From the NCBI GenBank assembly GCA_900547135.1, contig URFJ01000075.1, positions 1 through 9,749 on the forward strand: 9,749 nt of DNA, read 5' to 3'. This document shows, piece by piece, positions 1-5,932 of this stretch. The first letter of the stretch is position 1; each line of letters opens with the position of its first letter. The translations under genes and the position numbers were made by a program. The notes beneath the pieces were generated by a model. That model saw only the letters and a program-made list of their open reading frames with translations. It was not told the DNA's origin and did not search any database. The stretch is from an uncultured Eubacteriales bacterium (GTDB lineage Bacteria > Bacillota > Clostridia > Christensenellales > CAG-138).

Positions 1-1
1 A

Positions 2-775
2 AGGGACGGGCAGGGGAGGCCCCATGTTTACGATTCGGCGCTTGTGTCAAACCCCGCATCAATTAACAGAGGAATTGGTAAGGAGCAGGTGACTGAACAA
101 ATCAACCCAAATTCGTCCATGCCGCCTGTACCAGAGTCCGATTCTTCTTCTGAGAAAACCAACCCTTCGTTAACGATTTCACAGGAAAAAATCGACCTGG
201 ATATAAACCGCTTTAAGGTGCTTGATTGCGCATTTAACGCTTATTGGATTGTGGAGCAGGACAACGATCTTTATCTTATAGACCAGCATGCGGCGCATGA
301 AAGGAGGTTGTACGAAGAGCTTATATCGGATAAACTCAGATTGCAATCCCAAATTTTGATTATGCCGCAGATTGTAAAATTTGCCCCGCGTGAGTTTGAT
401 ACCATCATGGAGAATTTGGATGATCTCACGGCAATGGGTTTCGATATTGAGGAATTCGGGGCATTTACCGTGAGCGTTCGAGCGGTACCATATATGTTTG
501 ACGGCCCTCAATCGGTAAGCTTTCTAAAGGAGGCGGCTGATATTTTTATTAGCCAATCCAAAGCCACCGCCGCCGACCTTAAGCGTTCTGCAATAATCCA
601 ACTTTCCTGCAAACACGCGATAAAGGCCGGACAAAGCATCGATAGAAGTGAAATATTAGAGCTTCTATCTTATTTTGCAAAAGACGGGGCTCCGATTACA
701 TGCCCGCATGGCCGGCCGGTTGTCGTACGGTTAAGTAAACGTGAGATCGAAAAGATGTTTAAGAGGGTTCTGTGA
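2..775 (+). CDS. mutL: DNA mismatch repair protein MutL, C-terminal part (5' end outside window)
   Basis: MutL couples mismatch recognition by MutS to strand incision and repair. The reading frame is open from base 2, so the gene enters from the left. The GTG at 44 is an internal codon, not the start. About 257 residues are visible: a variable polar, Pro/Ser-rich linker, then the C-terminal dimerisation and endonuclease domain. That domain carries the metal-binding nuclease motif DQHAAHERRLYEE (codons from 281), an SCKHAIKAG segment (from 605) and CPHGRP (from 701). These motifs mark the nicking-competent MutL found in bacteria without MutH, in contrast to E. coli MutL. The N-terminal GHKL ATPase domain is not in the window. 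The stop codon overlaps the miaA start (GTGA), which suggests translational coupling in a mutL-miaA-hfq operon. The family assignment is very secure. Confidence 0.97.
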   Translation, partial: RDGQGRPHVYDSALVSNPASINRGIGKEQVTEQINPNSSMPPVPESDSSSEKTNPSLTISQEKIDLDINRFKVLDCAFNAYWIVEQDNDLYLIDQHAAHERRLYEELISDKLRLQSQILIMPQIVKFAPREFDTIMENLDDLTAMGFDIEEFGAFTVSVRAVPYMFDGPQSVSFLKEAADIFISQSKATAADLKRSAIIQLSCKHAIKAGQSIDRSEILELLSYFAKDGAPITCPHGRPVVVRLSKREIEKMFKRVL

Positions 776-1734
776 AGATGGACAACAGAGCGCTTCCAAT
801 GATAATTGGGCCTACTGCCACCGGAAAGACGGCGCTGTCAATAGCTGTTGCAAAGAAGCTGGACGCTGAAATAGTTTCAGCCGATTCAATACAGGTATAC
901 AAGGGCCTGGATATTGGGTCCGCAAAGCCCAATCAAAAGGAGCTTTTGGCTGTAAGACATCATCTGATAGACGCCATAGATATAACTCATTCTCAGTTCA
1001 GCGTCGCTGAATTCAGGCACATGGCCGATTTATGTATTGAGGATATACGCTTTAGGGGCAAAATTCCTCTTATAGTTGGCGGCACAGGACTTTATATAAA
1101 TTCTCTTGCATACCCTCTTAACTTTACCCAGACGGGCGCTGATAGGCAGCTGAGGGAAGACCTGCAGAGGCAGGAGGAATCTAACCCTGGCATACTCTAT
1201 GAAACCTTGAAGGAAGTTGACCCAAGGTCATATGAACGCCTTCATAAGAACGATCAAAAGCGAATTATACGCGCCTTGGAGGTATACTATAAGACCGGAA
1301 GGGCGTTGTCGGATTATGGAAATGACTTTTCTAACAGCAATGGTTTGGAGTGCATATATACACCCATCATTGTGGGCCTTACTATGCCAAGAGAGCTATT
1401 ATACCAAAGAATCAACGTTAGGGTTGATGAAATGCTCAATGGGGGACTGGTTGAGGAGGTAAAGGCCCTCTTAGATTATGAAAGGTCTTTACCAGCATTG
1501 CAGGGCTTGGGATACAAGCAAATATTAGCTTATCTTCATGGCGAATGCAGTTTTGTGGATGCTGTGGAGGATATTAAACGTAATACGCGCCGCTTTGCAA
1601 AGCGTCAGATCACCTGGTTTAAGCGGGATAAACGCATATCATGGTTTGATATAACCGAATACGAATCCAATGAAAGCCTTGCTGACTCGGTTACGGAATT
1701 TTTACAGAGCAAATTATATATGGAGGAAGGTTAA
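772..1734 (+). CDS. miaA: tRNA dimethylallyltransferase
   Basis: MiaA transfers a dimethylallyl group from DMAPP to N6 of A37 in tRNAs that read UNN codons, the first step towards ms2i6A. The 320 residues are a normal length. Visible motifs are the P-loop GPTATGKT (residues 13-20), DSIQVYKGLDIGSAKP (38-53) with the catalytic-region Asp and Thr/Ser environment, RHHLID (around 62-67), GGTGLY (around 103-108), QKRIIRALEVYY, LQGLGYKQILAYL, and the basic C-terminal NTRRFAKRQITWFKRD segment. The start is either GTG at 772, overlapping the mutL stop, or ATG at 778. AGAGGG at 762-767 lies 4 nt before the GTG and 10 nt before the ATG, so the start is uncertain by two codons. The gene ends one base before the hfq ATG, which fits the conserved miaA-hfq pairing. 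Confidence 0.97.
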   Translation: MKMDNRALPMIIGPTATGKTALSIAVAKKLDAEIVSADSIQVYKGLDIGSAKPNQKELLAVRHHLIDAIDITHSQFSVAEFRHMADLCIEDIRFRGKIPLIVGGTGLYINSLAYPLNFTQTGADRQLREDLQRQEESNPGILYETLKEVDPRSYERLHKNDQKRIIRALEVYYKTGRALSDYGNDFSNSNGLECIYTPIIVGLTMPRELLYQRINVRVDEMLNGGLVEEVKALLDYERSLPALQGLGYKQILAYLHGECSFVDAVEDIKRNTRRFAKRQITWFKRDKRISWFDITEYESNESLADSVTEFLQSKLYMEEG

Positions 1735-1735
1735 T

Positions 1736-1993
1736 ATGGCACTAAATCCTTCAGGACTGCAAGACGCAGTGCTTTACACCATCTTAAAGGAAAAAATATC
1801 GGTAGAAGTATTTATAACAAACGGTTATCATATAGCAAATGCAAAAATTGTAGGCTTTGATAGTTACTGCATGCTAATCGAAACTGGTTCAGCCCAGACA
1901 TTGATATATAAGCATGCGATTTCGAGCATAGTTCCTTCCAAACGGATTGATATAAACCTAAAACACTCAGAGGATAAAAAACAGCATGAATAA
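1736..1993 (+). CDS. hfq: RNA chaperone Hfq (divergent)
   Basis: Hfq is a hexameric Sm-like protein that binds small RNAs and A-rich mRNA sites. The start is the ATG at 1736, set by the strong GGAGGAAGG at 1722-1730, which lies inside the end of miaA. This gives 85 residues; a longer open frame running back into miaA is not credible. Conserved features are LQD (8-10), VFITNG (25-30), GFDSY (40-44) and the Sm2 signature YKHAISSIVP (58-67). Compared with E. coli and B. subtilis Hfq, the Sm1 region NGYHIANAKIVGFD is one residue longer and lacks the usual Gly after the Leu/Ile-x position. The usual FLN after LQD is VLY, and the rim patch RRER (or RKEN) is LKEK. The last 14 or so residues are charged and polar. 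It overlaps the next gene by 8 nt. The identity is secure from YKHAIS and the miaA context; its RNA-binding behaviour is not. Confidence 0.94.
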   Translation: MALNPSGLQDAVLYTILKEKISVEVFITNGYHIANAKIVGFDSYCMLIETGSAQTLIYKHAISSIVPSKRIDINLKHSEDKKQHE

Positions 1994-3266
1994 AAAAACA
2001 GACGTGGCCCTATATTCACAGCTGGGTATAAGCACCAGCGCATACGAAACCGTAAGCAAGGCAGAGGAATCGTTGGTTACGGTGTTTAAAAATATATCTG
2101 ATGTGGAATATAGAAATCAAGCACGGGTCTTATATGCTTTTCAACAGGAAAACATAAGCGCACGGCATTTTGGCCCTTCCTACGGCTACGGCTATGATGA
2201 TATAGGACGTGACGCGCTTGACCGTGTTTTTGCACGTTCGTTTAACTGTGAGGACGCAATCGTGAGGCCATCTTTTGTGTCCGGCACACATGCTATATTT
2301 ACGGCGCTTTGCGGCCTGCTTGGACCAAATGATACGATACTTTCAGTTACCGGCAGGCCATATGATACGCTGGAAGATGCTATAGGCGTTGGCGATGGAG
2401 AAATGCCTTGCTCTTTAAAGCATCTGGGCGTGTGCTATAAACAGATAGAGCTTGATAATAATGGCTCAATAGATACCCGCATTCTGTTAAATTCTTTGGA
2501 CAGTTCCGTTAAGGTAGTGTATGTTCAGAGATCGCGCGGATACGCATGGCGTAATTCGATTATGCCACATGATATGAAGGCGCCTTTTAATGAAATTAAA
2601 TCTGCAATCCCCGAAGCAGCTATCGTTGTTGATAACTGTTATGGAGAATTCACATGTATAGACGAACCTTCAGACTATGGAGCGGACATCCTCATAGGAT
2701 CACTTATAAAAAATCCTGGCGGCGGCATTGCGCCTACGGGCGGCTATATCGCGGGCAAAAAGGAACTAATTGATCGAATAGCGAACAGGGTTACCGTTCC
2801 TGGAATGGGCAGGGAAGTAGGGTCTTATGCTGCATCCTATATACCATTTTATCAGGGATTATTCATGGCGCCTCATGTTACTGCCCAGGCATTAAAAACG
2901 TCGGTCCTGTTTGCGCGTATCTTTGAAGAGCTTGGTATGATAACAATGCCCTCAAGCGATGCAAAACGCTCGGACATCGTTCAGGCATTGAGGTTTGAAA
3001 AGGAAGCGGACTTAATCGCGTTTTGTAGAAGCATACAGAAAGCTTCCCCTGTAGACAGCTTTGTTGTACCGGTACCGTGGGACATGCCCGGCTATAGCCA
3101 TCAAGTTATTATGGCGGCCGGTGCATTCATTCAGGGAGCATCGATAGAACTGAGCGCAGACGCGCCTATAAAGCAACCATATATAGCTTATCTTCAAGGC
3201 GGATTAACCTATGCTCACGGCAGGATTGGAGCCATGATGGCCTTAGACGCATTAAGAAAAGTTTGA
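1986..3266 (+). CDS. ynbB: PLP-dependent methionine gamma-lyase family protein (YnbB / 'aluminum resistance' family)
   Basis: A cytoplasmic fold-type I PLP enzyme of the Cys/Met-metabolism type, 426 residues, full length. Visible are SGTHAIFTALCGLL (phosphate and cofactor region), SVTGRPYDTLEDAIG, the PLP-ring aspartate in IVVDNCYGEF (Asp216), and the Schiff-base lysine in GSLIKNPGGG (Lys242), followed by a Gly-rich stretch. The C-terminal QGGLTYAHGRIGAMMAL is also typical of this family. The ATG at 1986 overlaps hfq by 8 nt and has AGAGGA at 1969-1974 (11-nt spacer). The family is placed near miaA-hfq in B. subtilis too. Family members are named 'methionine gamma-lyase' or 'aluminum resistance protein', but the true substrate is poorly established, so I assign the fold and family, not the reaction. 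The gene ends 20 bp from the lexA stop, tail-to-tail, with no clear terminator. Confidence 0.9.
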   Translation: MNKKTDVALYSQLGISTSAYETVSKAEESLVTVFKNISDVEYRNQARVLYAFQQENISARHFGPSYGYGYDDIGRDALDRVFARSFNCEDAIVRPSFVSGTHAIFTALCGLLGPNDTILSVTGRPYDTLEDAIGVGDGEMPCSLKHLGVCYKQIELDNNGSIDTRILLNSLDSSVKVVYVQRSRGYAWRNSIMPHDMKAPFNEIKSAIPEAAIVVDNCYGEFTCIDEPSDYGADILIGSLIKNPGGGIAPTGGYIAGKKELIDRIANRVTVPGMGREVGSYAASYIPFYQGLFMAPHVTAQALKTSVLFARIFEELGMITMPSSDAKRSDIVQALRFEKEADLIAFCRSIQKASPVDSFVVPVPWDMPGYSHQVIMAAGAFIQGASIELSADAPIKQPYIAYLQGGLTYAHGRIGAMMALDALRKV

Positions 3267-3286
3267 TATTATGATGTATGATTAGA

Positions 3287-3907
3287 TTAATAACGTCGTA
3301 TCAGCCCTATCACCTTTCCGATGATTTCAACATCATCGTATGATGCATATATTGGATCCATGCTTGAGTTTTCAGGCTGAAGGCGAACGCCATCCTTTTC
3401 ATAGTATACCCGCTTAACAGTAGCTGTATCGCCGCCGACCCTGGCCACAACGATGTCCCCGTTTTCAGAGCCGATAGCATTATGCACTACTATTAAATCT
3501 CCGTTGAGGATACCGACGTCGATCATGCTCTCGCCCTCTACCTTTAGCATAAACACCTCGGTTTCATTTGCCCCGTGAAGCAGAGAGCTAGGTAGCGTAA
3601 ACGTTTCCTGAATGTTGTCATATGCGAGTATGGGCACTCCTGCCGCGACCTCGCCTATGAGATGGGTTAACACTCCACGGGACCCTTCAGGCCGCATTAT
3701 TGTAATAGACCTCTGTTTCATGGGTTCCATGCTTATCAGGCCATGTTTTTGAAGCTCCTTTAAATGCAGGTGGACGGTGGAGGTGGATTTTAAAGAAACA
3801 GCTTCCGCGATCTCCCTTACCGTTGGCGGTATAGAGTGTTTATCGAAATATAGCTTGATAAATTCATATATTTCCTTCTGACGTTTTCCTAGATTGTCCA
3901 TTTCCAT
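3287..3907 (-). CDS. lexA: LexA repressor, SOS regulator
   Basis: LexA represses DNA-damage genes until RecA filaments trigger its self-cleavage. The 206-residue protein has an N-terminal winged-helix domain (KRQKEIYEFI at 8-17; TVREIAEAVSLKSTSTVHLHL at 29-49, the recognition-helix region), and a C-terminal S24-type protease domain. The scissile bond is Ala89-Gly90 in GEVAAGVP; the catalytic serine is Ser127 in GESMID and the lysine is Lys165 in TATVKR. The start ATG at 3905-3907 has GGAGG (plus-strand 3915-3919) 7 nt upstream; a second Met two codons later is too far away. It is transcribed alone and divergently from the cysteine-rich gene and rnhA. A LexA-box-like repeat overlaps its -35 region, which fits autoregulation. 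All key residues are present, so it should be functional. Confidence 0.97.
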   Translation of the reverse strand: MEMDNLGKRQKEIYEFIKLYFDKHSIPPTVREIAEAVSLKSTSTVHLHLKELQKHGLISMEPMKQRSITIMRPEGSRGVLTHLIGEVAAGVPILAYDNIQETFTLPSSLLHGANETEVFMLKVEGESMIDVGILNGDLIVVHNAIGSENGDIVVARVGGDTATVKRVYYEKDGVRLQPENSSMDPIYASYDDVEIIGKVIGLIRRY

Positions 3908-3927
3908 GGTTTTGCCTCCATTTTTGG

Positions 3928-3936
3928 TGGTATAAT
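3928..3936 (+). promoter_or_regulatory. Possible extended -10 promoter for the cysteine-rich gene and rnhA
   Basis: TGGTATAAT is an extended -10 element (TG-n-TATAAT) with a perfect -10 hexamer at 3931-3936. No good -35 is visible upstream, where the sequence is already the start of lexA. Transcription would begin near 3943 and run through the LexA-box-like repeat before reaching the ATG at 4026, so LexA could act as a roadblock. It overlaps the start region of the lexA promoter, so the two polymerases might exclude each other. This is the best plus-strand candidate I see, but it is tentative. Confidence 0.4.
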
Positions 3937-3948
3937 GTAGATATAAAT

Positions 3949-3977
3949 ATTATAGCATCATCCTTTATTAGATGCAA
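3949..3977 (-). promoter_or_regulatory. lexA promoter (sigma-A type)
   Basis: On the minus strand, TTGCAT (plus 3972-3977) is separated by 17 bp from a perfect TATAAT (plus 3949-3954). Transcription would start near 3942, giving a leader of about 35 nt that contains the GGAGG site. The -35 hexamer lies inside the left arm of the LexA-box-like repeat, so bound LexA would block RNA polymerase. The start site is inferred from spacing alone. Confidence 0.75.
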
Positions 3978-4001
3978 ACAAAAACAAACATTTGTTTGCA
4001 T
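3972..4001. promoter_or_regulatory. Probable LexA operator (SOS box) with an extra half-site
   Basis: The core is CAAACATTTGTTTG at 3985-3998, an inverted repeat of CAAACA and TGTTTG around two bases. It matches the Gram-positive LexA consensus CGAACRNRYGTTYG at 12 of 14 positions. A further CAAACA at 3975-3980 lies exactly 10 bp from the core's left half-site. The outer arms ATGCAAACA (3972-3980) and TGTTTGCAT (3993-4001) also form a perfect 9-bp inverted repeat with a 12-nt centre. The site sits upstream of lexA, as expected for autoregulation, and in the leader or promoter region of the divergent cysteine-rich gene. LexA binding is inferred. Confidence 0.7.
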
Positions 4002-4025
4002 AAGTTTAGATATGGAGGGCGGCAA

Positions 4026-4256
4026 ATGAAAAAGCTTTGTATACTAAACGGAGTTGACATATGCACCAACTGTGGCAAATGCCGGATATGCGATTTGGAT
4101 TCCGATAAGATTTGCGACAACTGCTGCAAATGTATTGACGCCGAAAGCGGCGATTACAGGACATTGAGTATATCCGAGTATTTTTCCAACAAAACTGATA
4201 AAAACGTACCGTATGGCGCCAGAATGAAAAGAATTAACGCTAATAAGAAGGAATAG
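4026..4256 (+). CDS. Small cysteine-rich protein of unknown function, putative metal-binding
   Basis: A 76-residue protein that I cannot name. The ATG at 4026 has a strong GGAGGG at 4014-4019 with a 6-nt spacer; an earlier in-frame ATG at 3972 lies within the operator and has no ribosome binding site. Nine cysteines fall in residues 5-36: Cys5, then CTNCGKCRIC (13-22), then CDNCCKC (30-36). The CxxCxxCxxC and CxxCCxC groups suggest a bound metal, either zinc (double knuckle) or an iron-sulfur cluster. The ferredoxin-like spacing CxxCxxC is present, but the usual distant CP cysteine is not. The remaining 40 residues are polar and basic towards the end (RMKRINANKKE), with no signal peptide or membrane segment. 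It precedes rnhA by 9 nt and starts just after the LexA-box-like repeat, so it is probably in an operon with rnhA and may be damage-regulated. Confidence 0.8.
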   Translation: MKKLCILNGVDICTNCGKCRICDLDSDKICDNCCKCIDAESGDYRTLSISEYFSNKTDKNVPYGARMKRINANKKE

Positions 4257-4265
4257 GTTTTATAT

Positions 4266-4715
4266 ATGAAAAAAGTATCAATATATACGGACGGCGCGTG
4301 TTCAGGAAACCCTGGCCCAGGAGGTTGGGGCGCTGTTTTGCTATATGGAAACAACCGCAAAGAGCTATCAGGAAGCGAACGCAATACGACAAACAACAGA
4401 ATGGAGCTTATGGCTGCTATAAATGCGTTGGAGGTATTAAAGGTTAAATGCCTTGTTGATCTGTATACCGATAGCGCATATCTGTGCAACGCATTTATAC
4501 AGAATTGGATTGCAAACTGGCAGCGCAACGGATGGGTTACATCCGCAAAGAAGCCTGTAGAAAACAAAGACCTATGGGAAAAACTTATTAGTTTATCTAA
4601 AATTCATTCGATAAACTGGATTAAGGTAAAGGGCCACGCTGAAAATGAGCTTAATAACTACTGCGATATGCTTGCTAGACGCGAGATTAAGGAAAATGCG
4701 GATTTTTTGGTATAA
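4266..4715 (+). CDS. rnhA: Ribonuclease HI
   Basis: RNase HI cuts the RNA strand of RNA-DNA hybrids, removing R-loops and primer remnants with the help of Mg2+. The 149-residue length is typical. The catalytic set is complete: Asp9 in IYTDGACSGNPGPGGWG, Glu47 in NRMELMAA, Asp69 in YTDSAYL, His124 in KGHAENE and Asp134 in YCDMLA. The basic substrate-binding handle (NWQRNGWVTSAKKPVENKDLW, in segments around 84-104) is also present, so this is the bacterial full-length type. The ATG at 4266 follows the cysteine-rich gene by 9 nt, with AAGGA at 4248-4252 and TAGG at 4254-4257 as weak upstream sites. It is probably co-transcribed with that gene. Confidence 0.97.
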   Translation: MKKVSIYTDGACSGNPGPGGWGAVLLYGNNRKELSGSERNTTNNRMELMAAINALEVLKVKCLVDLYTDSAYLCNAFIQNWIANWQRNGWVTSAKKPVENKDLWEKLISLSKIHSINWIKVKGHAENELNNYCDMLARREIKENADFLV

Positions 4716-4722
4716 TCGACCT

Positions 4723-4760
4723 ACAACTATTCGTAAAACATGCCTTTTACGAATAGTTGT
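4723..4760. repeat. Perfect inverted repeat, 16-bp arms with a 6-nt centre
   Basis: The left arm ACAACTATTCGTAAAA (4723-4738) is exactly mirrored by TTTTACGAATAGTTGT (4745-4760) around CATGCC. It begins 8 bp after the rnhA stop and ends 66 bp before the recombinase start. The arms are AT-rich and there is no T-tract on either side, so it is a poor intrinsic terminator. Possible roles are an RNA-stabilising 3' hairpin, an operator, or a recombination site for the neighbouring tyrosine recombinase. The repeat is certain; the role is not. Confidence 0.9.
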
Positions 4761-4784
4761 TCATGAACAATTATGGTGTATATT
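4757..4784 (+). promoter_or_regulatory. Possible promoter of the recombinase gene, overlapping a 14-bp palindrome
   Basis: TTGTTC (4757-4762) and TATATT (4779-4784) are spaced by 16 bp and point towards the recombinase ATG at 4826. The -35 hexamer is the left half of a perfect 14-bp palindrome, TTGTTCATGAACAA (4757-4770), which also shares four bases with the larger inverted repeat to its left. A dimeric regulator bound there would block the promoter. Both hexamers are imperfect, so the promoter call is tentative, while the palindrome is directly visible. Confidence 0.4.
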
Positions 4785-4825
4785 TTATTCCCCCGTAATT
4801 TCATAGATTTCGAAAGGATTAAGCC

Positions 4826-5902
4826 ATGCGAAATATTGATTATGATGAATCAAAACGCATTGAATATACAGGAAGGATACGCAGCCTTCTGTATGAGTTG
4901 CCCCCGTTTTGCAGGGAATTTAACAGAGGGATTGAGAACACTGCGTCGGTTCTAACGAGGTTTGGGTATCTTAATGATTTAAAGCTCTTTTTCAGCTTCC
5001 TTATTGAAGAAGGCATAATACAAAAGCCGGACATAAAATCTATTGAACTTTCTAACCTGGATGCGCTAACCCCTCTGGAAATTGAGATGTTTATTGAGTA
5101 TGTTACCGTATATTCCAAGGGTGAACAGCTCCTAACCAATGATGAGCATTCTAAGGCCAGAAAGCTGTCAGCAATACGTTCAATATTTAAATTTTTTTAT
5201 AAGCGGTCAAAGCTGAGCAATAACCCCGCTTCAATGGTAGATACCCCTAAAATCCATAGAAAGCCTATAATACGACTTGATGTGGATGAGGTTGCCAACC
5301 TGTTGGACATTGTGGAAAATGGTGATGGACTTACGGAAAGGCAAAAATTGTATCACAGGTCCACACACGACCGGGATTTGGCTATACTGACATTATTTTT
5401 GGGTACTGGTATTCGAATAAGCGAGTTGGTTGGAATAAATGTCTCAGATGTTAATTTCATGACCAATGAATTTGTTGTTACCAGGAAAGGTGGCAACAAG
5501 GACGTGCTGGCATTTGGGGACGAGGTGCGCAAGGCTTTGCTTTTGTATCAATTACAGCGTGAAAAAATAATGCCCAAAGAAGGGCACGAGGATGCGCTGT
5601 TCCTGTCGGGTCAAAAAAGGCGCATAACAGTTCGCGCTGTTGAGAATCTGGTTAAAAAATACGCTTCAATCGCCGCCCCATTAAAAAGCATATCCCCCCA
5701 TAAGCTCCGCAGCACTTATGGAACAATGCTTTATAATGAGACGGGAGACATCTATCTCGTTGCAGAGGTATTGGGACATAAGGACGTAAATACAACCCAG
5801 AGACATTATGCTACAGTTGCTGAGGACCGCAAGCGCATGGCAGCGAACGTTATAAAGCTTCGCGATGAAGATGAGGTTAATCCCGACGCAGATAGAGGTT
5901 GA
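4826..5902 (+). CDS. Tyrosine recombinase / integrase, XerC/D-like
   Basis: A 358-residue site-specific recombinase that cuts and rejoins DNA through a phosphotyrosine link. The N-terminal part (about 10-130) resembles the SAM-like core-binding domain, with ELPPFCREFNRGIE and a helical DLKLFFSFLIEEG stretch. The catalytic domain is complete: Arg197 in TGIRISEL, Lys221 in TRKGGNK, His292 and Arg295 in SPHKLRSTYG, His318 in LGHKD and the nucleophile Tyr328 in TTQRHYATV. The protein is about 60 residues longer than classical XerC and XerD (near 300), so I do not use either symbol. The ATG at 4826 has AAAGGA at 4813-4818 (7-nt spacer). No phage or transposon genes are nearby, so it is more likely a chromosomal, possibly domesticated, recombinase than part of a mobile element. 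Its target site is unknown. Confidence 0.92.
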   Translation: MRNIDYDESKRIEYTGRIRSLLYELPPFCREFNRGIENTASVLTRFGYLNDLKLFFSFLIEEGIIQKPDIKSIELSNLDALTPLEIEMFIEYVTVYSKGEQLLTNDEHSKARKLSAIRSIFKFFYKRSKLSNNPASMVDTPKIHRKPIIRLDVDEVANLLDIVENGDGLTERQKLYHRSTHDRDLAILTLFLGTGIRISELVGINVSDVNFMTNEFVVTRKGGNKDVLAFGDEVRKALLLYQLQREKIMPKEGHEDALFLSGQKRRITVRAVENLVKKYASIAAPLKSISPHKLRSTYGTMLYNETGDIYLVAEVLGHKDVNTTQRHYATVAEDRKRMAANVIKLRDEDEVNPDADRG

Positions 5903-5932
5903 CATTTTATCCGCGATTGCCATGGGTATGTA

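Noticed and set aside
1670..1735. A 22-residue N-terminal extension of Hfq within miaA
   Set aside because: The strong GGAGGAAGG at 1722-1730 points to the ATG at 1736, and the resulting protein matches Hfq length.
3331..3345. CATCAT-CGT-ATGATG inverted repeat as a terminator for the ynbB operon
   Set aside because: It is only a 6-bp AT-rich stem inside lexA codons, with no T-tract after it.
3972..4025. An upstream ATG that would add 18 residues to the cysteine-rich protein
   Set aside because: It lies inside the probable LexA operator, lacks a ribosome binding site, and the ATG at 4026 has an ideal one.
4723..4760. The inverted repeat as a standard intrinsic terminator of rnhA or as a dif site
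   Set aside because: No U-tract follows on either strand, and the arms do not resemble the dif consensus; kept only as a repeat of unknown role.
5903..5932. TTGCC...GGCAA near the convergent recombinase and dipeptidase ends as a terminator
   Set aside because: A 5-bp stem with a 16-nt loop and no T-tract is too weak.
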